Positions 1-7,931 of a DNA stretch of 64,000 nt are shown here, piece by piece. How positions within the stretch are numbered: the stretch's first letter is position 1; every line of letters begins with the position of its first letter. A program made the translations under genes and the position numbers. This DNA comes from JANOBD01 sp031411495 (GTDB lineage Bacteria > Planctomycetota > Phycisphaerae > Tepidisphaerales > Tepidisphaeraceae), in NCBI GenBank assembly GCA_031411495.1, contig JANOBD010000212.1, forward strand, positions 3,512-67,511, read 5' to 3'. The notes beneath the pieces are model-generated. The model ran no database searches, was not told where the DNA came from, and saw only the letters and a list, made by a program, of their open reading frames with translations.

Positions 1-488
1 CGAGGCGGCGGGCCGGTCAGCTTCTTGTAGCTCTTGCTGTTCGTTTTGAACGACGTGACCTTCAGGCGCGCAAGAAATCGCCTGATCTCGGCTTCCGTCG
101 GTGGTTGCAGCGGTTGGCTGTTCCGGCGGCTGGGTTGAACTCGTTTCGACTTCTCGTCGGACGGGCCTGCCGGCGTGACGTCGGGCACGCCGGTGCTGGT
201 CTTCGGAATCTTGATCGGCGGCGGCTCAGCCGGTCCAGCCGATTCAAACTCATCGAACTTGGCTTCCACCGCGCCGACGATGTCGGACAAGGTCAAGTCG
301 ATGGTGTGCTGGGTGCTATTGCCGCAGAGCGGGCAGAGCGTTGTGAATATCCCCTGCGGTCGATTCGACCAAGTGTGGGGGGAGCAGACGCCGATCATGA
401 TGATGTTTGTCGTCAGCTGCCCGGCTTTGCATTTCGTGCAGCGGCAGCGGTTGTTTTCGAACTGGTCTTGAATCCATTTCGGGTACAT
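1..488 (-). CDS. Hypothetical protein with two CxxC knuckles (C-terminus cut by window edge)
   Basis: The frame is open from an ATG at 488 to position 1, so at least 162 residues are seen and the C-terminus is missing. The start is preceded by AAAGGAAA at good spacing. The N-terminus has CxCxxC (Cys15, 17, 20) and a second CxxC (Cys52/55), arranged like one zinc ribbon or rubredoxin-like knuckle pair. After residue 75 the chain becomes Pro/Ser/Lys-rich and looks disordered, then basic. I do not recognise the family. The neighbours (an unknown gene and a serine recombinase on the same strand) suggest accessory or phage-derived DNA. Zinc binding is inferred from the cysteine spacing only. Confidence 0.6.
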   Translation of the reverse strand, partial: MYPKWIQDQFENNRCRCTKCKAGQLTTNIIMIGVCSPHTWSNRPQGIFTTLCPLCGNSTQHTIDLTLSDIVGAVEAKFDEFESAGPAEPPPIKIPKTSTGVPDVTPAGPSDEKSKRVQPSRRNSQPLQPPTEAEIRRFLARLKVTSFKTNSKSYKKLTGPPP

Positions 489-511
489 GGTGTTTCCTTT
501 CGAATTGACGT

Positions 512-1150
512 TCAGAACGGTGGGTCGAGGTGCTCGGCCATCGGCATGGGGTGGGCGAACTGCCAGCGCGAGCGCAGCGTTGAATCGCGTTTTCCGTCGA
601 GTAGTCCGTCGACGTCGATGCCGTACTCGTCGTAGATCAGCGCCGCCTTCAGGCGCAACTCGTCACCGATGAGAATCGGATGAATGCGGAGGCCAATGGC
701 TTCTGCCACGAGCATGGCGCAGGGATGCGCGAACTCCACCGATGGGTAACGACTCGCGTTGACGCGATGGCAGAATTGCAGCGGCGCGGGGCGCAAGACG
801 ACGGTGAAGCCGTCTTTCTTGACGATGGCTAGGCTGACCCGAGCCAGAGCCGAGCCGCAGAATGGATGGCTCAACTCCCATCCCGTTCTGCTTTCAACCA
901 TGCCGCGCGGCATCGGCGTCAAGGGTGGATGGACGGCGAGCCAGCGGTACAACGCCGCCATCGGACTCGACACTGGAACTTGCACCAGCGGCTCGTCGTA
1001 AGCCGGCGGCGCGGGGTGGTATGCGACGAGGTAGCCGCGATTGCGGGCGCGGTTCAGCGCCAGCCTGACGGTCGAAGGACTCGGATTTTCAACTCCGAGT
1101 TCTCTAAAGACGAGCCGCCTCGGCGTCGTCCTGATTCGAGCAAGATCCAT
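512..1150 (-). CDS. Hypothetical protein next to serine recombinase
   Basis: 212 residues. I chose ATG 1150 because TTAGGAG sits just upstream; the open frame continues to 1354 but the extra N-terminus is arginine-rich and lacks a ribosome binding site. Residues 8-38 could form a small helix-turn-helix (RRLVFRELGV then STVRLALNRARNRGYLV), which is weak evidence for DNA binding. The rest is mixed alpha/beta with no motif I can name. It lies 23 nt upstream of the CxxC protein and on the same strand as the recombinase, so the three may be cotranscribed or part of one element. Function unknown. Confidence 0.55.
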   Translation of the reverse strand: MDLARIRTTPRRLVFRELGVENPSPSTVRLALNRARNRGYLVAYHPAPPAYDEPLVQVPVSSPMAALYRWLAVHPPLTPMPRGMVESRTGWELSHPFCGSALARVSLAIVKKDGFTVVLRPAPLQFCHRVNASRYPSVEFAHPCAMLVAEAIGLRIHPILIGDELRLKAALIYDEYGIDVDGLLDGKRDSTLRSRWQFAHPMPMAEHLDPPF

Positions 1151-1289
1151 ACGTGCGCTCCTAAGGGGTGATTTCGAACGCGGCGACGCGAGCGTCGCGC
1201 GTGCAGAAATCGACCCAGAACGCAGCGGCTGACGTGCCGACGAAATGTCGGTCACAAAATGTCGACGCTGTTCTCGCCTGTACGAATTC

Positions 1290-1330
1290 GCCCCTTTTTC
1301 ACTGGAGAAGGTCGGACGGCCATCCCGGCG
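1290..1330. repeat. Left copy of imperfect 41-bp direct repeat flanking the serine recombinase
   Basis: Aligns with 3650-3690 at 31 of 41 positions without gaps. The identical blocks are actggaga and the 15-mer acggccatcccggcg. It lies in non-coding DNA 124 nt beyond the recombinase stop codon. It could be a recombination (att-like) site or a shared upstream regulatory element. Confidence 0.5.
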
Positions 1331-1391
1331 TTTCGGAGAGTGGGTTTTTCCCAAGTGTGGAGATGAAACCGCGCCAAATGACGGTCGCCGT

Positions 1392-1435
1392 CAACGCCAA
1401 GCGGCGCGACCAAGGTGGTCGCGCCGCTGACGTTG
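1392..1435 (-). terminator. Strong hairpin after recombinase gene
   Basis: A perfect 13-bp stem (1400-1412 with 1416-1428) with a 3-nt loop, extended by an outer caacg/cgttg pair, begins 19 nt beyond the recombinase stop. There is no T-tract on the minus strand, so it may stabilise the 3' end or act as a factor-assisted terminator. Confidence 0.45.
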
Positions 1436-1453
1436 GAATCGAAAAGCGAATTG

Positions 1454-3385
1454 TTACGCGGCTCGACGGTATGCGATATACATCGTCGATAGCCTCACTA
1501 CACTCATCCGAAGCAGCAGAATGCCGTCCTGATGTGCCTCGTCAGACTGTCTTCGATAAGACGCATTGACCAGACACCTCCAATCCTGCGTCGCCAGGGC
1601 CGATTTCGGCAGCCGAAGTTCGAGGTCGAGATTGCCGGTCTCTAAATCGACCTCGGCTTTCGCCACCAGCGTCTGCAGCAACGACCGCAGCGCCGGTTGG
1701 CAGCGAAGGTCCATCGCCTTGCCCGCCGTGCTGAGCATCACGACAAGGCGGTCGGCGACAGTATCGGCATCTTCGACCGCAATCGCGCCAGAAGCCTGTT
1801 CGGCACTCAGCGTTTGCTGAACCTCGTCGCGCTGACGCTTCAACGTCGCCAAACGCACCGCCGACTCATCCTCGCCGATGGCCGAGACGTTCTTGATGAC
1901 GAAGTCGACCTGCCGCTTAAGGTCAGCCAACTGCTCGGTCAGCTTCTTCATGCGTAGGCCGACATCGCCCGTCGCTCGCATGGCGTTGTCGATCTCGCGT
2001 TTGAGGGTCGTTCGCAGCGCTGGCGCGGACAACAGCGTAATTCTGACGACGTTCAGAATCAGTTCTTCGAGCGGCTTGGCGAGGACGGCTTTTCGCAACA
2101 CCCTGTCCGCCTGCTTGGGCCGATGGAATGAATGGCTGACGGCGTAGTACCGCTTCCAATTCGGTTTGCGACCGCGCAACTGCCCCGTCAACGGCGATCC
2201 ATTCTGCTTGGCGGTCAAGATGTTCTTGAGGATGTATTTCGAGTCGCGGTGCCGATCGCGGTCGAACTTGGGCGTATAGCCGCCGGCCTTTGCGGCCAGC
2301 CAGATGTCCTGTTGCACAATCGCGAGTTCGCGCACGCGCGGTTCCAAGAAGTCCTTCAACATCGGCTCGTCGTCCCATATCCACTCCTCGCTCGGACGAA
2401 TGCGGATCGGTGGTCGCTTTCGCTCGTTGAGAATCTGAAGGTCGTGGACCACCGGCGTCGGCTCGGAGGGACTTCGCATGTTGTAGATGCACCTTGTCGA
2501 CTGATTGGCAATTGTGCGAGCGGTATAGATAGGGTTCTTCAGCAACCGCATGACGGCCGTCATCGACCAGTCCTTGCCGCTTGGCCCCAGTAGGCCCGTG
2601 TCGTTTAATTCCTGCGCGATGCGATGTTGGCCCCACCCATCGAGGAAGCGGCGATTGAAAATCCGCCGCACCGTATCGACTTGCGACGCTTCGCCGAGGA
2701 TGTAGACGACAAGCTCATCTTTCTGCTTCCGATTGTGGTTGTAAGCGTTAACGGTTTTGGCGAAGCGGTCGACGACCGCGCCGGTCGAAGGATCGAGCTT
2801 GAGTTGCGTGCCGTCCGCCAGATTTCGGATGATGTATTTCGGCGTCCCGTCGGGCGCGGTGTACAGCCGATCGATGGCGAACGCAGCCCGTCGGCTGTAG
2901 CCGATCCGGCCCTGTTCGAGCGCCGACTGCGCTCCGCGCGTGGCATTTTTTGAAATCTGCTTGGCCGTCTGCTGCCCGGATAAGTATTTCATGCCCTTGA
3001 TGAGGTCTGCAAAATCGCCCTCCGGCACGCCGTCGAGCGCGAAGACCACCTGAATGCCCGCAGCGCGCAGATCCCATTCGAGTTTCGAGCCGTGCTGCGA
3101 GCCGCCGCGCGTCAATCGGCTCGTATCCTGAATGAGCACGACGTCGAAGTCATTGCGCGATTTTTTCCTCGCGATAAGGTCATCGACAAACGTCTTAGGC
3201 GTCGACACCGATACCCCTTCGAGGATGAGGTCATCGACATGAACCATTTCGTACCGCTGCGCGAACGCAGCGAGCAGCGCGAGTTGGTCGTTGATGCTCG
3301 TGTCTGCTTGGCCCTTGGTCGAGCAACGAACCAGTCTGATGTACCGCTTGCCGCGCAGCCCATCGTTTTCATTTTTGGACGTCAT
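1454..3385 (-). CDS. Large serine recombinase (site-specific integrase/resolvase family)
   Basis: 643 residues. Start ATG 3385 has AGGAGG seven bases upstream. The N-terminal resolvase domain (about 12-160) has the nucleophile Ser22 in YIRLVRCSTKGQ and the supporting QDTSRLTRG motif. The recombinase domain follows (about 175-320, with VRRIFNRRFLDGWGQHRIAQ), then a C-terminal coiled coil (about 480-560). Such enzymes make staggered cuts through a serine-DNA link and catalyse integration, excision or inversion. The zinc beta-ribbon usual in large serine integrases is degenerate: the stretch around ILTAKQNGSPLTGQLRGRK has no CxxC pair. Its start overlaps the stop of the 87-residue gene upstream by 17 nt, suggesting cotranslation. 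Direct repeats flank the pair. Confidence 0.93.
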   Translation of the reverse strand: MTSKNENDGLRGKRYIRLVRCSTKGQADTSINDQLALLAAFAQRYEMVHVDDLILEGVSVSTPKTFVDDLIARKKSRNDFDVVLIQDTSRLTRGGSQHGSKLEWDLRAAGIQVVFALDGVPEGDFADLIKGMKYLSGQQTAKQISKNATRGAQSALEQGRIGYSRRAAFAIDRLYTAPDGTPKYIIRNLADGTQLKLDPSTGAVVDRFAKTVNAYNHNRKQKDELVVYILGEASQVDTVRRIFNRRFLDGWGQHRIAQELNDTGLLGPSGKDWSMTAVMRLLKNPIYTARTIANQSTRCIYNMRSPSEPTPVVHDLQILNERKRPPIRIRPSEEWIWDDEPMLKDFLEPRVRELAIVQQDIWLAAKAGGYTPKFDRDRHRDSKYILKNILTAKQNGSPLTGQLRGRKPNWKRYYAVSHSFHRPKQADRVLRKAVLAKPLEELILNVVRITLLSAPALRTTLKREIDNAMRATGDVGLRMKKLTEQLADLKRQVDFVIKNVSAIGEDESAVRLATLKRQRDEVQQTLSAEQASGAIAVEDADTVADRLVVMLSTAGKAMDLRCQPALRSLLQTLVAKAEVDLETGNLDLELRLPKSALATQDWRCLVNASYRRQSDEAHQDGILLLRMSVVRLSTMYIAYRRAA

Positions 3386-3632
3386 GACGTCCCTCCTTCT
3401 CAGAAACCGCCCAGCGAGCGAGGCTCGACAAAAGCGATTGGATTTTGGCGTCAACGTGTTCCTGCTCGGTTTCGGTCAGCGCCACCATGGTGATGGTCGC
3501 CGTCGATTTCCGAGTTCCGCCGCCATCGAGCGGCAGAACGATTTGCAGACGCAGGTCTTCGCCGTTTTCCTTTAAATGGTCTGATGGCGCGGAACTTCCT
3601 TCTTTTAGGACTGAAAAAATGTCAGGTCTCAT
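3369..3632 (-). CDS. Small hypothetical protein coupled to the serine recombinase
   Basis: 87 residues from ATG 3632; the open frame reaches 3770 but the upstream part looks non-coding. No strong ribosome binding site is visible, so the start is uncertain. The centre reads LRLQIVLPLDGGGTRKSTATITMVALTETEQEHVDAKIQSLL, suggesting a small beta-rich fold followed by a helix. It overlaps the recombinase start by 17 nt. I do not recognise the family; a recombination directionality factor or DNA-binding accessory would fit the position but is only inference. Confidence 0.5.
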   Translation of the reverse strand: MRPDIFSVLKEGSSAPSDHLKENGEDLRLQIVLPLDGGGTRKSTATITMVALTETEQEHVDAKIQSLLSSLARWAVSEKEGRHDVQK

Positions 3633-3649
3633 GCAGAACGTTAATAAAT

Positions 3650-3690
3650 GCCCGATTTTTACTGGAGATTCGTTCACGGCCATCCCGGCG
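3650..3690. repeat. Right copy of imperfect 41-bp direct repeat flanking the serine recombinase
   Basis: Partner of 1290-1330 (31/41 identical, same orientation). It lies 17 nt upstream of the 87-residue gene and 64 nt before the pfpI-like gene on the other strand, exactly at the change from accessory to housekeeping genes. Confidence 0.5.
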
Positions 3691-3754
3691 GGAATTCGCG
3701 GCAGATTACGTCGGTTGGGCTTCCGAAATTGGGAATCAGTGTTACGCTCGCGCC

Positions 3755-4345
3755 ATGGCTCGCGTCGCAATCCTTGTCGAAAAGCTCTACGAAGACCTTG
3801 AACTTCAGTACCCGAAGTACAGACTCCGCGAGGCCGGCCACACCGTTGATGTCGTCGGACCCGTTGCGGGAGATAGTGTCATTTACACCGGCAAGTGGGG
3901 CTATCCACAGAAGGCGGAACTCGCGGCCCGGGATGCGAAGCCGTCAGACTACGCGCTCATCGTCATCCCCGGCGGAACATCGCCCGACCACATGCGCCGA
4001 AGCGAGCACATGGTAAAGTTCGTTCGTGAAGCGGCTCGCCTAAAGATTCCGCTCGCCGCCATCTGCCACGGGCCCTGGATGCTCTGCTCGACCGATGTGC
4101 TACGCGGCAAGCGATGCGCGAGCTTCATGAGCATCGTCCACGACGTCATCAATGCCGGCGCAACGTTTGTCGATGAGGCCTGCGTGGTGGATGGTGGCAC
4201 GGACAGCTCCCTCATCATCACCAGTCGTACGCCCGAAGATCTGCCGGCGTTCATGAAGGCGATCCTGAGCTATCTCGAAACCGGCAAGGCGCAGGGGACC
4301 GTCGGCAAGCCCGTCGCCCCGGCGTGGGTGAAAGAGACGATCTGA
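3755..4345 (+). CDS. DJ-1/PfpI family protein (class I glutamine amidotransferase-like)
   Basis: 196 residues. ATG 3755 gives the canonical N-terminus MARVAILVEKLYEDLE. The nucleophile elbow AICHGPWML places catalytic Cys104-His105, and Glu13 matches the conserved acidic residue that tunes the cysteine in this superfamily; PGGTSPDHMR is also typical. Known members include peptidases, chaperones and glyoxalase/deglycase-like enzymes in stress defence, so the exact reaction cannot be read from sequence. Length fits the PfpI branch (about 165-195). It is the first gene after the serine recombinase region on the opposite strand, with a membrane protein following 33 nt downstream. Confidence 0.92.
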   Translation: MARVAILVEKLYEDLELQYPKYRLREAGHTVDVVGPVAGDSVIYTGKWGYPQKAELAARDAKPSDYALIVIPGGTSPDHMRRSEHMVKFVREAARLKIPLAAICHGPWMLCSTDVLRGKRCASFMSIVHDVINAGATFVDEACVVDGGTDSSLIITSRTPEDLPAFMKAILSYLETGKAQGTVGKPVAPAWVKETI

Positions 4346-4378
4346 ACGATTCTCGCCACGATCCGCTTGATTCGTGAC

Positions 4379-4897
4379 ATGTTCTCCGAGCGAACAAATG
4401 ACAACCCGGCACTGCGCAGGATCACCAATGATCTGCGCATCGTGGCAGGCCCGCTGATTCTCCTAGGCCTTTTTGCCAGCCTTCTGATGCTCGGTACAGC
4501 CGTTCAGTCGAAAATCGTCGGCGGGCTCGCGTTCTTGATCCTGCTGGTGCCGGGCGTCTGGTTCGCGTTTGCGAGCTTTCTCATTCGCGCCGCGAGCCTG
4601 CCCATTGTCCGCTGGTCGATCTGGATCGCGATCGCGCAAGTCGCGCTGGTCCTCGCCTCGTTCGTGGCGATGTTCGCGCTGCTGAGGTTCCTTCCCTCGA
4701 CATTCGGCCGGCGCGATGTGCCACTGGTGATGCCGGCCGGACTGTTGCTTTTCGTGCTCCCGGGCGAGATCGCGCTGCTGGTTCAGTTATTTCGCGCCCG
4801 CGGGCTGATCCGTGCGAGCGAATTGGCGCGCGGATTCGAAGTGGCCCAGGTTCGAACGGCGATTCCGGTAGCCGATGCCGCGAAGAAGCGCCCTTGA
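4379..4897 (+). CDS. Four-helix integral membrane protein, unknown function
   Basis: 172 residues from ATG 4379; an in-frame TTG at 4367 would add four residues and neither start has a clear ribosome binding site. Four hydrophobic segments (about 21-42, 46-70, 76-102, 113-138) separated by short loops predict a polytopic inner-membrane protein with both ends cytoplasmic. No transporter or enzyme motif is visible. It follows the PfpI-like gene by 33 nt, so cotranscription is possible, and it converges on the PEP-CTERM gene with only two bases between stop codons. Confidence 0.65.
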   Translation: MFSERTNDNPALRRITNDLRIVAGPLILLGLFASLLMLGTAVQSKIVGGLAFLILLVPGVWFAFASFLIRAASLPIVRWSIWIAIAQVALVLASFVAMFALLRFLPSTFGRRDVPLVMPAGLLLFVLPGEIALLVQLFRARGLIRASELARGFEVAQVRTAIPVADAAKKRP

Positions 4898-4899
4898 CC

Positions 4900-5817
4900 T
4901 CAGGCCCGTCGGCGCCGTACCCGCGCCAGCCCGCCTGTCACGAGAAGCCATGCGGCGAGCGGTTCCGGCACGACGCTGATGGTGAGCAGGCTGCTCGATG
5001 ACGAGTTGGATTGGATGCTCGAATCGTGCGCGAGCAGCGAGAAGCGGTAGTCGCCGTGGGCGACCAGGGACGGGTCCCACGAGATGTCGTAAGCGCCGCT
5101 GCCGGCCGCGGCGATGTTGAATCCGTGGGCGACGGCGTGATCGAGGTCGCTCACGGTGAAGGCCGTAAGCAGGCCGTCGGTGTCGAGGGCCCAGACGCGG
5201 CGGGTCTGAAGGCCGGTGCTGATGGCCGGGTCGCTGATGACGGTTCCGCCGCCCGTGATCGAGGGGGCGAGGTTGTCGACGTGGAAGTTGATGTCGGCAT
5301 TGACAGCCGGGCCGACTTCGCCGCCGACGCGGGTGTGCAGGAAGAAGTCGCCGCCGTCTGGAAGCACGAGCCGCGCGAAGCGAACGCCCGCGGATGTGTT
5401 GGCGGGGAGCGGGATCAACTCGAGCGTCGCGTAGGTGATTGTGAAGTTGCCGATCGGCGCAGCCCAAAGTGTCGATGATGAATCGGGGACCGCGTGTGCA
5501 AGCGTTCGGCGCGCGGGATGGACGCGGAACCAACTGAGCGAGAGGTTGTTCGGCTGGTTGTAGACGTCGACTTCGCCGGGATCGGGATCGACGCCGGGGT
5601 TGTAGACGAACTGGATGGGGACGCCGGTATAGGTGGCTTCATAGGCCTCGAGCGCGGTGCCGGTGCCGCCGACGCCGTCGTTCCGGTAGAACAGCTCGAC
5701 GATGTCCTTGTTTCCCTGGTCCGTTTTGGTGGCAGTGATGGAGAAGTTTGCGAAACCGCTGATCGGAAGTCCCAAACTTACTGACAAGATCGCTAGACGC
5801 ATTTGTGCCGAAATCAT
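4900..5817 (-). CDS. PEP-CTERM sorting domain protein
   Basis: 305 residues. ATG 5817 has CAGGAGG upstream, which settles the start over the internal Met at 5802. The N-terminus is a secretion signal (MRLAILSVSLGLPISGFA) and the C-terminus is VVPEP, a hydrophobic helix and RVRRRRA: the tripartite signal cut by exosortases. The beta-rich body (about 25-280) has no catalytic motif I can name. Family knowledge: such proteins are exported, processed by an exosortase and usually found with exopolysaccharide production. No exosortase is in this window, though an exopolysaccharide locus lies at 38-54 kb. Confidence 0.88.
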   Translation of the reverse strand: MISAQMRLAILSVSLGLPISGFANFSITATKTDQGNKDIVELFYRNDGVGGTGTALEAYEATYTGVPIQFVYNPGVDPDPGEVDVYNQPNNLSLSWFRVHPARRTLAHAVPDSSSTLWAAPIGNFTITYATLELIPLPANTSAGVRFARLVLPDGGDFFLHTRVGGEVGPAVNADINFHVDNLAPSITGGGTVISDPAISTGLQTRRVWALDTDGLLTAFTVSDLDHAVAHGFNIAAAGSGAYDISWDPSLVAHGDYRFSLLAHDSSIQSNSSSSSLLTISVVPEPLAAWLLVTGGLARVRRRRA

Positions 5818-5973
5818 CTTCGTTTCCCTCCTGAGGCAATTGTGGAGTGAGATGATTACGGCAGCGGCTTATATTGTCACGCGAATTCTTGCTCGATTTG
5901 CGGCCGCGCAAGCAGGCGCTATGTCGCACGCGCCTCGCGATCGAGCCGGGCTCCCTCTCGGATTGTGTGTGCG

Positions 5974-7059
5974 TCAGAGGGAAAGCTTCCGCGCGAAGTA
6001 GTCCTGCTTCATCGCCTTCTTCGCCATCGCCAGTGTCTCTTCCGCGATCACGTTCGCCTTCTGTGTGCCGAGTCTGAGCGCGTCGATCACATCGTCGGGC
6101 CGGTCCTCGTAGTGCTTGCGCTTCGCGCGGATCGGCGCGAGCAGCGCGTCGAGCACCTCGACCAGCTTCTTCTTGATCACCACATCGCCGACTTTTCCGT
6201 TGGCGTACAGGTCTTTGTGTTCCGCGACCCACGCCGCATCCAAATTGAACGCGTCGTGCATCGCCCAGAGCGGATTTTTCTCCGGATCCGTTTCGCCGGG
6301 GTCGGTTACGCGGAGGCGTTTCGGGTCGGTGTACATGCCTTTGATCTTCTTTTCGATCTCGGCCGCGCTGTCGGAGAGGAAGATCGCGTTGTTGAGGCTC
6401 TTGCTCATCTTCTGCAGGTTGCCGTTCGCGCCCGGAGGGCCGATTCCCACCAGCCGCTTGATCCGGCCGACCTTCGGCTTGATCACGGGGAACACGCCGC
6501 CCGCTTTCACGGCATCATCATCCTTCGCGTGTGGGTCGACGCCGCAGTAGGTCTGGTTGAACTTCCGCGTCACTTCGCGGCAAAGTTCGAGGTGTGCTAC
6601 CTGATCTTCGCCGACGGGGACGATCTCCGGCCGGAACGCGAGAATGTCGGCACACTGGCCGACCGCGTACATTGGGAAGCCGAAGCTGTAGGTCTCGCCG
6701 AGGCCTTTGTCTTCAATCTCGCGCTTGAGCGTCGGATTGCGCATCACGCGATTGAAGGGGATGAGCATCGCGAGAAAGAACGTGAGTTCATCGATGGCGG
6801 GCACTTCCGACTGGATGAACATCGCCGATTTGTTCGGATCGATTCCGACGGCCAGCCAGTCGGTGGCGATCTCCATCACGCTCTGGCGTATGTCGGCCGG
6901 CTTGTCGGCGCGAGTGGTGAAGGCGTGTTTGTTGGCGATGAGGAAGAAACACTCATACGCATCCTGCAGGGCAAGGCGATTCTCGATCGACCCGACATAG
7001 TGGCCGATGTGCAGCTTGCCGGTGGGGGTATCGCCGGTGAGGAGACGGGGTTTGGACAT
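5974..7059 (-). CDS. trpS: Tryptophanyl-tRNA synthetase
   Basis: 361 residues, a class I aminoacyl-tRNA synthetase that charges tRNA-Trp with tryptophan using ATP in the cytoplasm. The class I signature is TGKLHIGHYVGSI (HIGH at 17-20) and the second signature KMSKS is at 218-222. GEDQVAHLELCREVTRKFN and the C-terminal helical anticodon-binding part are typical of bacterial TrpRS; length is slightly above the usual 330-340. It is monocistronic in appearance, with the transposase region upstream and the PEP-CTERM gene downstream on the same strand (156 nt gap). Confidence 0.97.
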   Translation of the reverse strand: MSKPRLLTGDTPTGKLHIGHYVGSIENRLALQDAYECFFLIANKHAFTTRADKPADIRQSVMEIATDWLAVGIDPNKSAMFIQSEVPAIDELTFFLAMLIPFNRVMRNPTLKREIEDKGLGETYSFGFPMYAVGQCADILAFRPEIVPVGEDQVAHLELCREVTRKFNQTYCGVDPHAKDDDAVKAGGVFPVIKPKVGRIKRLVGIGPPGANGNLQKMSKSLNNAIFLSDSAAEIEKKIKGMYTDPKRLRVTDPGETDPEKNPLWAMHDAFNLDAAWVAEHKDLYANGKVGDVVIKKKLVEVLDALLAPIRAKRKHYEDRPDDVIDALRLGTQKANVIAEETLAMAKKAMKQDYFARKLSL

Positions 7060-7173
7060 AGGATTCGCAAGCCTACGGATTGGGCGGAGATAGGGAAGCG
7101 TGAGTCGATTGGATCGAGATCGCGCGAGCGCTTTCGAGCTCCAAACAGAGTTGGAGAAGCTATGATTTGGCTC

Positions 7174-7239
7174 GGTTAGCCGCGACGCGGAGCGTCTTTG
7201 CGCTCACGAAGATCGCTCCGCTTCGCGTCGCGGCTAACC
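7174..7239. repeat. REP-type palindrome upstream of RAYT gene
   Basis: Left arm begins ggttagccgcgacgcg and right arm ends cgcgtcgcggctaacc. The outer 16 bp pair exactly; a 5-nt insertion in the right arm (aagcg) separates the next gagcg/cgctc pairs. The element ends 21 nt before the transposase start and matches the palindrome at 7846-7931. Confidence 0.85.
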
Positions 7240-7260
7240 GGTTGAGTTGGGGAGGTTGCG

Positions 7261-7851
7261 ATGATCGTCGGTTACCACGTCATCTTCAGCACCTACGGGT
7301 TCTGGCTTCCCAATGACCCGCGCGGAAGCTGGTCGACCTTTGTCGGTTCGTGGGAACTGTTCCGATACGGACCCGCCACCAAGACGAGCGTGCGCCACTC
7401 TGTTGCACATCGCGAGCACGACCGAGCGAAGCGGCTGGAGGCGAAGTCGGCGCTGAAGTATCCCCCGGTGAACTTTACGGGCGTGCAAGCCCGCGCAGTC
7501 GGACGCGGATTCGCGCGGTACGTCGAGCGAACGGGATTGCCCGTCTGGGCGTGCGCGATCCTGCCTGATCATGTTCATCTCGTGGTCGGAAGACTCCAGA
7601 TGAAAGTCGAGCAACTCGTGATCCAACTGAAGGGCGAGGCCACGCAGCAATTGGAAGCGGAAGGCGTTCATCCACTCGCTTCTTACAGAATCGGAGATGA
7701 GCGCGTCCCCAAGTGCTGGGTTCGGGGACAATGGAAAGTGTTTCTCGACGCGGACGATGTCGATCGCGCGATCCGATACGTTGAGAGCAATCCGCTCAAA
7801 GAAGGAAAGAAGCGCCAGGCGTGGTCGTTCGTCAGGAAGTACGGAGGTTAG
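7261..7851 (+). CDS. REP-associated tyrosine transposase (RAYT, TnpA-REP, Y1 HUH family)
   Basis: 196 residues. The N-terminus YHVIFSTYGFWLPNDPRGSW and the HUH motif DHVHLVV (His104, His106) with catalytic Tyr173 in AIRYVESNPLKEGKKR identify a single-tyrosine HUH nuclease of the IS200/RAYT group. The family cuts and joins single-stranded DNA at REP hairpins; bacterial RAYTs are usually single-copy and disperse or maintain REP sequences. Both flanks carry the same palindrome and the TAG stop codon lies inside the left arm of the downstream one. GGGGAGG lies ten bases before ATG 7261. I see no frameshift, so the enzyme may be functional. Confidence 0.92.
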   Translation: MIVGYHVIFSTYGFWLPNDPRGSWSTFVGSWELFRYGPATKTSVRHSVAHREHDRAKRLEAKSALKYPPVNFTGVQARAVGRGFARYVERTGLPVWACAILPDHVHLVVGRLQMKVEQLVIQLKGEATQQLEAEGVHPLASYRIGDERVPKCWVRGQWKVFLDADDVDRAIRYVESNPLKEGKKRQAWSFVRKYGG

Positions 7852-7931
7852 CCGCGACGCGAAGCGGAGCGCGAATTAGGTCGACGCGCTCTGACTTGCG
7901 CAAAGCGCTCCGCTTCGCGTCGCGGCTAACC
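7846..7931. repeat. REP-type palindrome containing the RAYT stop codon
   Basis: A perfect 27-bp inverted repeat (7846-7872 and 7905-7931) around a 32-nt loop. The arms start ggttagccgcgacgcgaagc. The TAG stop of the transposase is bases 4-6 of the left arm, so gene and repeat are physically fused. Confidence 0.9.
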
